Positions 17,647 to 25,905 of a stretch of DNA of 39,668 nucleotides are shown here, one piece after another. Positions within the stretch are counted from its first letter, which is position 1. Each line of letters opens with the position of its first letter. This DNA is from Prevotellaceae bacterium. Its GTDB lineage: Bacteria; Bacteroidota; Bacteroidia; Bacteroidales; UBA932. The notes beneath the pieces were generated by a model. The model did not search any database. It was not told where the DNA came from and saw nothing but the letters and a program-made list of their open reading frames with translations. Location: contig JAIRSZ010000182.1 of the NCBI GenBank assembly GCA_031255195.1, positions 1 through 39,668 on the forward strand, written 5' to 3'. The position numbers and the translations under genes are program-made.

Positions 17647-19233
17647 ATGAATATCAAGGATACCGGACATATTACGCCCATTGACGACGAGCAGCCAAGC
17701 AGCTATGCTGACAGGTTGGGTGCAGGTTATGCAGTCTCCGTATCCCAAGGCTTTAAAAAGGACAATGGGCAATTTTTTACTCCGAAAAAGATAGCCGATT
17801 TTATGGGAAGTTTGGCTTCTACCGGTAAAAAGCAAATTGATATTTTAGATCCGGGTTGTGGTACTGCAATATTAACCTGTTCATTGATAGAAAGTATTGT
17901 TAAACGGCATCCCCAAATAGAGGATATTCACTTGGTAGCCTACGAAACGGACTGCAATCTAATCTCATTATCAGAGAAATCATTATCCTATCTAAAAGAT
18001 TGGCTATCAAAAAAAGGAATATATTTTCAATATATTATCCATATTCAAGATTTCATTCTGGATAATTACGGCTGCCTGAACCGGTCAAGCTGTTTTTCTT
18101 TTGAATCGAAGCAAAACTTTGACTTCATTATATCCAATCCTCCCTATTTCAAGCTATCAAAAGAGGATGACAGAGTAAAAGCGGCTAAGGTTGTTATTAA
18201 CGGACAACCCAATATCTATTCATTATTTCTTGCCTTAGCTTCCCGCATGTTGAAAGATGACGGTGAGATGATTTTTATTGTTCCCCGCAGCTTTACTTCG
18301 GGAAGATATTTTAACCTATTCCGCAATTACTTTTTTCAGTATGTCCGAATGAACTTTATTCATCTGTTTGATTCACGGAAAGATACTTTTGCAAAAGATC
18401 ATGTTTTACAGGAAACATTGATTCTCAGGGCAATAAAAAAACGCAGTTCCGACCCCAAAATAATCGTGTCAACTTGTGACGGGCTGCATGATATAGAACA
18501 ATCGAAAGAAAAAAAATATTTGCAAAAAGATTTGATAGATTATCAGTCGAAAGAAAAAATCATCCACTTGCCGACAAGCAATAAAGACGAACTGATTATT
18601 GACCTGTTCAAAGCTTGGAGCGGCAGCTTAAACAGGTATGATATACAGATTTCCACAGGGCCGGTGGTTGCATTCAGGACACAGGAATACATTCGGGAAA
18701 TATACGAAAATGGGAGTGTTTTTTTAGCGCCGTTGTATTGGTTGCACAATGTAGCAAAAATGGAAGTTATTTATCCGTTGTCCAAAGCAGGAAAAGGTCA
18801 ATATATTCAGATATGCGACCGTACCAGAGCATATCTTATTCCAAACCGCAATTACGTTTTTTTACGCAGATTCAGCTCCAAAGATGATAAAAGCCGGTTA
18901 GTTGCCGCACCCTATTTTTCAACTCCCAATAATCCGTATTGTATTGGTGTTGAAAACAAGTTGAATTACATCTATCGCCCGAAAGGTCATTTGGAGAGGA
19001 CGGAAGTGATGGGGGTTGCCGCCCTCTTAAACAGCAATCTTTTCGACGCCTATTTTCGCACATTTAATGGAAATGTCAATGTGAGTGCAACCGAATTAAG
19101 AGCCATGCCTATGCCGCCGCTGGAAATAATAAAAAAAATAGGCAAAGAGCTGATTCAACTCAATAATTTTTCTTTGGAAAATATAAACAAAGTGGTAAAT
19201 GATTTTTTTGAACTTGAGGAAATTACCGTATAA
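17647..19233 (+). CDS. Type II DNA adenine-N6 methyltransferase (PstI/BsuBI-like)
   Basis: The 528-residue enzyme carries the N6-adenine methyltransferase motifs in gamma order: motif X region GQFFTP (41-46), AdoMet-binding DPGCGTA (68-74), the acidic YETD of motif II (99-102) and catalytic NPPY (164-167). The long C-terminal half is the likely target-recognition region. Size is close to M.PstI and M.BsuBI (about 500 residues). The next gene encodes the matching endonuclease family, so the predicted target is CTGCAG. The role is protection of host DNA from that nuclease. The gene is distinctly more AT-rich than hppA or the loci on either side, suggesting horizontal transfer. The stop abuts the endonuclease start with no gap. 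The ATG is nearly on the promoter, so a leaderless transcript is expected. Confidence 0.92.
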   Translation: MNIKDTGHITPIDDEQPSSYADRLGAGYAVSVSQGFKKDNGQFFTPKKIADFMGSLASTGKKQIDILDPGCGTAILTCSLIESIVKRHPQIEDIHLVAYETDCNLISLSEKSLSYLKDWLSKKGIYFQYIIHIQDFILDNYGCLNRSSCFSFESKQNFDFIISNPPYFKLSKEDDRVKAAKVVINGQPNIYSLFLALASRMLKDDGEMIFIVPRSFTSGRYFNLFRNYFFQYVRMNFIHLFDSRKDTFAKDHVLQETLILRAIKKRSSDPKIIVSTCDGLHDIEQSKEKKYLQKDLIDYQSKEKIIHLPTSNKDELIIDLFKAWSGSLNRYDIQISTGPVVAFRTQEYIREIYENGSVFLAPLYWLHNVAKMEVIYPLSKAGKGQYIQICDRTRAYLIPNRNYVFLRRFSSKDDKSRLVAAPYFSTPNNPYCIGVENKLNYIYRPKGHLERTEVMGVAALLNSNLFDAYFRTFNGNVNVSATELRAMPMPPLEIIKKIGKELIQLNNFSLENINKVVNDFFELEEITV

Positions 19234-20166
19234 ATGAGTAAAATAGAAGACGCGCAGGAAATATTGAAAGCATTGGGATTGCCGACAGCACAACAAAATG
19301 AAATGTCGGCTTTAACGCTGCTTGCATTGTGCGGTATAAAGGAAACCGACAATTGGGCAGATGCGAGCCGTCAAAGCTTAGGTGTAACAAAAGGTATAAT
19401 GACTTTTGTAGCAGATACTTATAACAAAAACTATGCGCCCAATACGCGAGAAACTTTCAGGCGGCAAGTGTTGCATCAGCTTGTTCAGGGAAGGATTGTG
19501 GATTATAATCCGGACGAACCTGATTTACCGGTAAACAGCCCTAAAGCGCATTACGCTGTTTCAGCGGCAGCTTTATCTGTAATACGGAAATATGGAATCG
19601 CTGAATGGGAAGGTGCGGTAGCCGATTTCAAGAAAAAAGTTGTAATATTGACCGAAGCCTACGAAAAGGAACGTTCCATGACTTTGATTCCGGTAACGCT
19701 TGAAGGAGAAGAAATCAAACTTTCAGCCGGAAAACATAATGAAGTACAGGCGGCAGTTATTGAACAATTTGCACCCCGCTTTGCAAGCGGAGCAAAAGTG
19801 CTGTATTTGGGAGACGCTGCCAATAAAGACCTTTATGTTGATAAGGAAAGACTTGCAAAAATCGGTATTCCAATTACAGAACACAGTAAGCTACCGGATA
19901 TTGTTATCTATGATGAACCAAAAGAATGGCTGTTTTTAATAGAAGCAGTTACATCGCATGGACCTGTGTCACCGAAGCGTATTCTTGAGCTGGAAGATTT
20001 TTTGAGAGATTCAAAAGTCGGGAAAATCTATGTAACAGCCTTTCCTGATAAAGCTGAATTTCGAAAGCATGTTGCCGATATAGCATGGGAAACAGAGGTG
20101 TGGATAGCCGATAATCCCGACCACATGATTCATTTTAATGGAGATAAATTTATAGGGCCAAGATAG
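19234..20166 (+). CDS. BsuBI/PstI-family type II restriction endonuclease
   Basis: This 310-residue nuclease matches the BsuBI/PstI family in length and in motifs. The N-terminal helical part contains NYAPNTRETFRRQVLHQ (66-82), the central part contains GKHNEVQ (166-172), and the catalytic core reads LPDIVIYD (220-227) followed by EAVTSHGPVSPKR (237-249). Asp222 and Glu237 are the likely metal-binding residues. Family members cut CTGCAG, so that is the predicted site, not proven here. It follows the methyltransferase stop immediately (TAA then ATG), ensuring linked expression. AT-rich like its partner. No separate controller protein is seen between or beside the two genes. Confidence 0.93.
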   Translation: MSKIEDAQEILKALGLPTAQQNEMSALTLLALCGIKETDNWADASRQSLGVTKGIMTFVADTYNKNYAPNTRETFRRQVLHQLVQGRIVDYNPDEPDLPVNSPKAHYAVSAAALSVIRKYGIAEWEGAVADFKKKVVILTEAYEKERSMTLIPVTLEGEEIKLSAGKHNEVQAAVIEQFAPRFASGAKVLYLGDAANKDLYVDKERLAKIGIPITEHSKLPDIVIYDEPKEWLFLIEAVTSHGPVSPKRILELEDFLRDSKVGKIYVTAFPDKAEFRKHVADIAWETEVWIADNPDHMIHFNGDKFIGPR

Positions 20167-20217
20167 CTCCAAGTTCACACAAAAAAAATTTTTTTTTGAG
20201 ATGCAATAACAAAGTCA

Positions 20218-20265
20218 GGAGGGAGGAGTTGAGCAGGGGCGCGCCCCTGCCCAACTCCTCCCTCC
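20218..20265. terminator. 48-bp near-perfect palindrome between convergent genes
   Basis: The arms, centred between 20241 and 20242, match over 24 bp with one mismatched pair and a GC-rich core (GCAGGGGCGCGCCCCTGC). It lies between the restriction endonuclease stop and the DUF1080 gene stop, so a bidirectional terminator is likely. An A8T9 block sits at about 20181-20197. Confidence 0.65.
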
Positions 20266-20285
20266 AACTACAAAACTCTTATCCG

Positions 20286-21029
20286 CTACCTTAGCGGGAG
20301 CAAATCCACCGATTTGTAGAATATTTCGGCGCCTTCCAGCTGAAGGAGTATCTTTCCTTCGGTAACCGAAAGGTTGTAAGCTTCGTTTACCTTTTTTCCG
20401 TTTACGTAGTGCTCGGAGGCGTTGCCTGTGCAGATAATTTCGATGGTGTTCCACTCCGGCGCGGGTTTTTCAAAGTTAGCGGTGCGCACCACCCTGTAGG
20501 GCTGACCTTCGGGGCGGATGTTGGGCGATTCGAGCGATGTTTCCCCCACTAAGTAGTAGTCGCCGCAATCGTTCTCCTGCACCTGGCACTCAATGGACAA
20601 AGGCCAAACGTTGTCCGGCGCTGAGTCGGGAAAGTGGTAGAGTATGCCACTGTCGCGCGGTTGGTTTGTGCGGGGGGCATACTTTTTTTCGCCCCACCGG
20701 AACACTACGCGCAGGTAGTAGTCCTTGAACGAGTCGGTGGTACAGAGATAGCCCATGCTTTCACCGGCAAAGTGCAGCACGCCGTCCTCTACCGTGAAGG
20801 CATTTTCCACATCGTTGTTTTGCCCCCAAGTCTGGGTGTAGGTGTACCAGCCGTCCAAATCTGTCCCGTTGAAGAGCGGTTGAAGCTGAGACGTTTTGTC
20901 GTTTACCTTTGTAAACGAGGCTTTATCCTTGTGCGCTGCCACGATTTCCGGCAGGCTTTGCGCGCTTCCGCACGAGGTGAGCGCAATGCCCGAAAGCATT
21001 GCCGCAATGAGAGTATACGTTTTTCTCAT
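20286..21029 (-). CDS. DUF1080 lipoprotein (3-keto-disaccharide hydrolase family)
   Basis: This 247-residue protein has a lipoprotein signal (LTSC, Cys20) followed by a concanavalin-like beta-sandwich of the DUF1080/3-keto-disaccharide hydrolase family. Family marks are PLFNGTDLDGWYTY (about 51-64), DSGILYHF (about 126-133), the IECQVQENDCGDYY strand (about 145-158) and the EWNTIEIICTGN/HYVNGKKVN C-terminal strands. Such proteins act on 3-keto-glycosides produced by partner oxidoreductases. It is the last gene of a five-gene minus-strand locus and the smaller of two DUF1080 copies there. Lipid anchoring suggests work in the periplasm or at the outer membrane. Confidence 0.88.
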   Translation of the reverse strand: MRKTYTLIAAMLSGIALTSCGSAQSLPEIVAAHKDKASFTKVNDKTSQLQPLFNGTDLDGWYTYTQTWGQNNDVENAFTVEDGVLHFAGESMGYLCTTDSFKDYYLRVVFRWGEKKYAPRTNQPRDSGILYHFPDSAPDNVWPLSIECQVQENDCGDYYLVGETSLESPNIRPEGQPYRVVRTANFEKPAPEWNTIEIICTGNASEHYVNGKKVNEAYNLSVTEGKILLQLEGAEIFYKSVDLLPLR

Positions 21030-21103
21030 GTTCTTTTGTTCTTTTTTTGTTTTAAAATTATGTTCACCAATGAGTTGATAAATTTCATGTGGGCTACTTG
21101 CCG

Positions 21104-21967
21104 CTACTTTACCAGCGGGCAGCTCAGCAGGTAGTCTAAGCTTCGCTTAACGCTTTCGGCGGGTGGGCAGGAGTACTGCTCCACCTCCACAATCAGGTGC
21201 TTTGTACCCGCCTTGTCGAGATTTTTGAAGATAGCGTCAAAGCCCACCATGCCGCTTTCCCCCAGCTCCCTGTGATCTTTGATGTGGAGCAGGGTAAAAC
21301 GTCCCGGATACTTTTGGAAGTAGTCCACCGGGCTTTGCCGCCCCATCACCGTCCAGTACACGTCCATTTGGAAGAAAACCAGCTCGGGGTTGGTGTGCTC
21401 CAGCATGTAGTCGTACATCACCACGTCCTCTACCCTGTCAAACTCGTGCGCGTGGTTGTGGTAGCCGAACGACAGTCCTTTTTCTCTGCACTTTTGCCCG
21501 ACGGCGTTGTAGTAGTCGCAGTAGGTTTGCAGGTCGGCAAGGCTTTTGGGAACGTCCATCCACGGGGCAACAATGTACTGCATACCGGCAGCGTGGTGCG
21601 CCGCAATTGTTTCGTCCCACCACGCCAGCGATTCGGAGAAATCTTTTTCGCTCAGCTCCTTTTCCGACAGGGTTTTCGTGGTGTGCGACGATAGCGCTAC
21701 CATTCCTTCGGCTTCCACGGCGGCTTTAAACTCCTCCGGCGTTTTGCCGTAGAACTTCCCGCTGCCGTAGCTGGCAGCCTCTACAGCGGCGTAGCCCGCT
21801 TCTTTTGTTGCTTTGATGGCGGCGTCAAAATCGTTTTTGAAGTCATCGCGCAGCGAGTAGAGTTGCAGGGCGATGTTTTTCTTTGTCGAGGGCTGGCTGC
21901 CCGTTTTTGCTGTACATGCAAGCATGAATGGCAGCGCAGCAATAGAAAGTAAAAATAGCTTTTTCAT
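21104..21967 (-). CDS. Sugar phosphate isomerase/epimerase-like TIM-barrel lipoprotein
   Basis: The 287-residue product belongs to the AP-endonuclease-2-like TIM-barrel isomerase/epimerase superfamily. It shows IALQLYSLRDDF near the start, GYAAVEAASYGSGKFYG, FGYHNHAHEF with a metal-binding histidine, FFQMDVYW, LLHIKDH and a final IVEVEQY with glutamate. These His/Asp/Glu positions form the usual divalent-metal site. The ATG at 21967 gives a lipoprotein signal (MKKLFLLSIAALPFMLAC, Cys18); an upstream in-frame TTG is less likely. Export as a lipoprotein argues against a phosphorylated substrate and for keto-sugar isomerisation or hydration in the periplasm, fitting the DUF1080 neighbours. Confidence 0.88.
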   Translation of the reverse strand: MKKLFLLSIAALPFMLACTAKTGSQPSTKKNIALQLYSLRDDFKNDFDAAIKATKEAGYAAVEAASYGSGKFYGKTPEEFKAAVEAEGMVALSSHTTKTLSEKELSEKDFSESLAWWDETIAAHHAAGMQYIVAPWMDVPKSLADLQTYCDYYNAVGQKCREKGLSFGYHNHAHEFDRVEDVVMYDYMLEHTNPELVFFQMDVYWTVMGRQSPVDYFQKYPGRFTLLHIKDHRELGESGMVGFDAIFKNLDKAGTKHLIVEVEQYSCPPAESVKRSLDYLLSCPLVK

Positions 21968-22078
21968 TTTGATTGATTTTTTACAGATTTTTTTGTTTTG
22001 TTTTTGTCCGCAGGTTGCGCTGAATTTCGCAGGCTCAACCCTGCGCAAGACAGAACAAGTTGACGGACAGCTTTTTCG

Positions 22079-23194
22079 TTAAGATTTTCCGGCAGCGTCG
22101 CGCTTGTCAACAATCTGCCACAGCGGTAGCCCGTATCCCTGCTTCATGGTTCTGCGGCGGGCAAGGATTTCGTCCATTTCCTCTGGTTTCCCGATGCAGG
22201 GCGCGCCGTTTTTGACGGCGTCGTTAAACATTTTCCAGGCCATATCGGAGGCAATCACGCTGTCCTCTACGGTAGGGTAGCCCAAATTTTTTCCGGCCAT
22301 CACCGATTTAGCGAATACATCCACCAGAATGTCAATTTTTTTGTCGTTAAAGTTGTCTGTTTTTGTAACGGTGTTGTTCACGCCGTGCAGCTCCACCGTG
22401 GCAGTTTTGAAGTCGTAGGTCAGGCGGGCTATTCCCTTTGTGCCGATTACGTCCACGTAGCAGCAGTGCGTCTGCACCTGCGCCATGTGCCCGTAGACAA
22501 ATCCCTGCGTAATGTCGAAAACTACGCCGTTTTTGAACGTGCCGTGCGCCTGCACCCACCACGGGTCAACGTAGCTCCACATCCGCACGCCCTGCGCGTG
22601 GCAGGTAGCGTAATCGCTGTTGGCGTACCATCGGGCAACATCCACGTAGTGCATACCGCAGTCGTGAAAGCAGGGGCCTTCCGGCCCGTGCCCTTCCTGC
22701 GGCATGTGCCCGGGCGTCATGTGGGCAATCCGCACAATGGCCAGCTCGCCAATTTCTCCCGACCGTATAAAGTCAACTATCATCTTATGATACCAGGCAT
22801 TGCGGTTGAACATGTTCACGGCCACCATCCGGTCTGATTTTGCCACAGCAGCAGCTATATCCCACTCCGTTTTGACGTCGCCGGCTACCGGTTTTTCCGC
22901 CAGCACATGCTTGCCTGCCTTTAGCGCCTTGTACAGGTGGGCAGGCCTCGAATCGGCCAGCGTAAACAGCCCGACAACGTCCAGCGTTGAGTCGGCAAAC
23001 AGCACGTTTTCGTCGCCTGTAACGGTAGCGCCGGTTGCCATAGCCACAGCCGCGCTTTGGGCTTCCGCGCTAACGTCGCAGATGTAGGCCAGCTCCCACA
23101 GCGGGCTTTTCAGCAGCTCCTTGCCGTAGAGCTGCCCCATCCGCCCAAATCCTATAATTCCTATCCTAAGTTTTTTCTTTACTTCTTCTGCCAT
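22079..23194 (-). CDS. Gfo/Idh/MocA family oxidoreductase (cytoplasmic)
   Basis: This 371-residue NAD(P)-dependent sugar or inositol dehydrogenase-like protein starts with a Rossmann fold, IGIIGFGRMG (about 11-20). It has the family signature AEKPVAGD near residue 100 and a catalytic-region CGMHYVDVARW near 180-190. The start is the ATG at 23194; the frame extends nine codons upstream to a TTG but that is within the leader after a terminator. There is no signal peptide, unlike the Tat-exported paralogue in the same locus, so it probably works in the cytoplasm, perhaps re-reducing or oxidising the imported sugar. An intrinsic terminator lies just upstream, so its expression may be attenuated. 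Confidence 0.92.
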   Translation of the reverse strand: MAEEVKKKLRIGIIGFGRMGQLYGKELLKSPLWELAYICDVSAEAQSAAVAMATGATVTGDENVLFADSTLDVVGLFTLADSRPAHLYKALKAGKHVLAEKPVAGDVKTEWDIAAAVAKSDRMVAVNMFNRNAWYHKMIVDFIRSGEIGELAIVRIAHMTPGHMPQEGHGPEGPCFHDCGMHYVDVARWYANSDYATCHAQGVRMWSYVDPWWVQAHGTFKNGVVFDITQGFVYGHMAQVQTHCCYVDVIGTKGIARLTYDFKTATVELHGVNNTVTKTDNFNDKKIDILVDVFAKSVMAGKNLGYPTVEDSVIASDMAWKMFNDAVKNGAPCIGKPEEMDEILARRRTMKQGYGLPLWQIVDKRDAAGKS

Positions 23195-23207
23195 GCTGTG
23201 TTGAGTT

Positions 23208-23255
23208 AAAAAAAAGATCAAGGCGCAAGGTGGCTGTTGACCTCCTTACGCCTTG
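23208..23255 (-). terminator. Intrinsic terminator inside the keto-glycoside locus
   Basis: On the minus strand a strong stem (outer CAAGGCG / CGCCTTG at 23249-23255 and 23219-23225, continued inward by AAGG/CCTT pairs) is followed by ATC and eight T. It lies between the 276-residue DUF1080 gene and the second oxidoreductase gene. Confidence 0.85.
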
Positions 23256-23267
23256 ATGCCGTAAGCG

Positions 23268-24098
23268 TTAGTCCAATAATTTTATGCGAATGTTGCGAAA
23301 CCAGATGTCGTTTCCGTGGTCTTGCAGCCCAAAGAAACCTTCGCGGTTTTCGCCGCCGCACTTGTTGAGCAGCTCAAAGGCCAAAGGCCAGCCCTTTTCG
23401 CTAAACTTGCTGGCTTGCAACATTTCTGTCCACTTGGGCGTCCACAGGTGATATTCCAGCACGTTCTCGCCGTTTTGCCCGTGCACCACCGTACCCTGGT
23501 AAACCATGATTTTTGCCAAATTCCACTCACCGGCAGGTTTTGCGTTTTGCGGAACGGCCGGAATCATGTCGTACAGCGATGCCGCCTGCCGGTTGTTGTC
23601 CTTGCCCAGCTTTGCGTCGGGGTGGTTTTCGTTGTCCAGCAGCTGAAATTCGGGCGATGAGATATAGATGGGCTCAAGGACAGCCTTGCCGTCCTTGTCT
23701 TTTGTCTCCACCTCCTGCGCCAAGTAAAGGATGCCGGAGTTTCCGCCTTTGGAGATTTTCCACTCGAGCAGCAGCTCAAAGTTTTTGAACTTGTGGTTGA
23801 AGATGAGGTCGCCGCCGTCGGTTTCCTGCGCTTCGCCGCCGCCAGAGCCGTTGAACTTGATGCAGCTGTCTTCTATCACCCACTTGCCCGGCACGTTGTC
23901 CTTTCCGTAGCCGCGCCAGCCGTTGAAGGTTTGCCCGTCGAAGAGCACGATGTAGCCTTCTTCGTCTACGGGAAATGTTGAAAGGTCAGCTGCCGGCTTG
24001 TCCAAAACGGTGTAGGCCGGCGTTTTTGCGCTGCCTCCGCAGGAGGCAAGCGCGATGGCTGCGGCAATGCAGCCCACGGATAAAGTTGTTCTTTTCAT
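23268..24098 (-). CDS. DUF1080 lipoprotein (3-keto-glycoside lyase/hydrolase family)
   Basis: This 276-residue lipoprotein (LASC, Cys20) has a DUF1080 beta-sandwich. Recognisable parts are YIVLFDGQTFNGWRGYG (about 49-65), KWVIEDSCIKFNGSGGG, FELLLEWKISKGGNSGILYLAQE, the SPEFQLLDNENHPDA metal-site region (about 148-162), EWNLAKIMVYQGTVVHGQNG and the terminal GFFGLQDHGNDIWFRNIRIK. The latter motifs are the best-conserved part of the family. It lies 59 bp downstream of the Tat-exported oxidoreductase, which would make its 3-keto substrate. A strong terminator follows its stop. Confidence 0.92.
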   Translation of the reverse strand: MKRTTLSVGCIAAAIALASCGGSAKTPAYTVLDKPAADLSTFPVDEEGYIVLFDGQTFNGWRGYGKDNVPGKWVIEDSCIKFNGSGGGEAQETDGGDLIFNHKFKNFELLLEWKISKGGNSGILYLAQEVETKDKDGKAVLEPIYISSPEFQLLDNENHPDAKLGKDNNRQAASLYDMIPAVPQNAKPAGEWNLAKIMVYQGTVVHGQNGENVLEYHLWTPKWTEMLQASKFSEKGWPLAFELLNKCGGENREGFFGLQDHGNDIWFRNIRIKLLD

Positions 24099-24157
24099 TT
24101 TACTTGTGTTTTTAAGTTTGCGATTTAATGTTACGTTGTTTAAATATTAAGGTTCAA

Positions 24158-25645
24158 CTAATTTGGCATATCCGGCAGCGACCAGCCTTTGCGGTAGGTG
24201 TGCTTTATCATTTCGTTGGCAAAACTTACGGCGTTCTGCGGCTCAGTTTCGGTTGGATTCCATGTTGGATGCCCGTCTTTTATGCTGAATCCGTCGCTAA
24301 TTTTCATTTTTATCGTTTCTTCGGGGGCGATATTGGTAAACCGCATATTTTTGCCGTCCCAATGCAGCTCCTTGTTCAAGGCTTGCAGCCGCACGGCCAG
24401 CACGCCCATCACCACCATTTCGTTGAACGGCCCTGCCTCCGAAAAATCGGATGCCGGTTTCACGCGGTTGTCGGCGCTTTCCTTGCAGGCGCGCACCCAA
24501 TCCATTTCGTGGCTTTCCGTTACGCGGCGGCAAACTTTCGGCGCGCTCGGCTTTCGTCCTGATAGCAACCACGGGTTTGCGCCGTAGCAGTTGCAAATCA
24601 ACGTGTCTTTTGTCCCGTGGAAGATAGCCAGCCCACCTTCGTCTCCCATCAGCCGCTTGCCTTCGGGGAATCCAACAGGACGGTTAGGCATCATGCCGCC
24701 GTCGTACCAATGTATCACCACTTCGGGCATGGCTACCTTTGGCCGGTTGTCGCGGGCGGGGAACGTCAGCTTGACGTGCTGCGCCTGCGGAGCGCAATCC
24801 TTCAGCAGCTGGGTAGAGGAGGCTTCGGCTTTGATGGGGTAGCCCAGATTTAGCGCCTTGAACACCGGATGCAGGATGTGGCAGGCCATGTCGCCCAGCG
24901 CACCTGTTCCGTAAAGCCACCATCCGCGCCAATTCCACGGGTGGTAGATGGCGTTGTACGGGCGCACTTCGGCTGGCCCCGAGAACAAATCCCAATTCAA
25001 GGTGGAAGGAATTTTGTCTACCTTAGTGGGCGTTTCCAACCCCTGAGGCCAGATGGGGCGGTCGGTTGCGGCTTCCACCTTTACGACTTCGCCTATTTCG
25101 CCGTTCCAAATCCACTCGCAGGCCAGGTTAACGCCTTCTCCTGACGCCCCCTGGTTGCCCATTTGGGTTGCCACGTTGTACTTGGCGGCCAGCTTGGTTA
25201 GCAGCCTCGACTCGTACACCGTATGCGTCAGCGGTTTTTCGACGTATACATGCTTGCCCAGCGTCATGGCGGTGGCCGCAATGATGGCGTGGGTGTGGTC
25301 GGCGGTGGCCACCACCACTGCGTCGGCCTCCTTGCCGAGCTCGTCGAACATTTTCCGGTAGTCGTAGTAGCGCTTTGCCTTCGGGTAGCGCTCGAATGTT
25401 TTGCCCGCATACTTCCAATCCACATCGCAAAGCCCAATGATATTTTGGCTTTCGATGGCTTTCAGCACGCCAGCCCCGCGTCCGCCGACGCCAACGCCCA
25501 GAACGTTCAGCTTGTCGCTTGGAGGTATATGTCCGTGGCTTTTGCCCATCACCACGTTGGGTACAATAGTGGGCGCCATAGCCAGCCCCAATGCAGCTCC
25601 GGCGCCTGTTTTGAGGAATTTCCTCCTTGAAATGTTTGTTGCCAT
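24158..25645 (-). CDS. Tat-exported Gfo/Idh/MocA family oxidoreductase
   Basis: This 495-residue oxidoreductase begins with a twin-arginine signal (SRRKFLKTGAGAALGLAMAP), so it is exported folded with its nucleotide cofactor. A Rossmann motif NVLGVGVGGRGAG follows (about 47-59), then VEKPLTH near 135-141 and GALGDMACHILHPVF near 250-264 in the catalytic region. The length is that of the long, exported branch of the family. Periplasmic members next to DUF1080 proteins oxidise glycosides at C3. First gene of the minus-strand locus, with a good promoter about 50 bp upstream and a leader of about 40 nt. Confidence 0.94.
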   Translation of the reverse strand: MATNISRRKFLKTGAGAALGLAMAPTIVPNVVMGKSHGHIPPSDKLNVLGVGVGGRGAGVLKAIESQNIIGLCDVDWKYAGKTFERYPKAKRYYDYRKMFDELGKEADAVVVATADHTHAIIAATAMTLGKHVYVEKPLTHTVYESRLLTKLAAKYNVATQMGNQGASGEGVNLACEWIWNGEIGEVVKVEAATDRPIWPQGLETPTKVDKIPSTLNWDLFSGPAEVRPYNAIYHPWNWRGWWLYGTGALGDMACHILHPVFKALNLGYPIKAEASSTQLLKDCAPQAQHVKLTFPARDNRPKVAMPEVVIHWYDGGMMPNRPVGFPEGKRLMGDEGGLAIFHGTKDTLICNCYGANPWLLSGRKPSAPKVCRRVTESHEMDWVRACKESADNRVKPASDFSEAGPFNEMVVMGVLAVRLQALNKELHWDGKNMRFTNIAPEETIKMKISDGFSIKDGHPTWNPTETEPQNAVSFANEMIKHTYRKGWSLPDMPN

Positions 25646-25692
25646 AAAAACTGTTGGTTTTTTTAGTTAGATTTATTAAATATAATCTGCTG

Positions 25693-25723
25693 CAAATGTA
25701 TGAAAATATTGATGGAAAAGCAA
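25693..25723 (-). promoter_or_regulatory. Promoter of the keto-glycoside locus
   Basis: On the minus strand TTG (25721-25723), a 20-bp spacer and TACATTTG (25693-25700) fit the Bacteroidota consensus. Start of transcription is expected near 25686. Confidence 0.75.
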
Positions 25724-25905
25724 GAAAAAAATGTTTCCGGCAGTAAACCATAACTTTAGATGTCGCTGCAAAAAAAGTAAATTTGTCAAATGGTTGATGC
25801 TGTGCAGATAATTTGGCTTCTCCGGCAATACAGTCAGGATAATAAAACGCTACCTGTGCAAATTTTTCTTACCTTAGCGGAAATTATTATTGAAAAAACA
25901 AAGCT

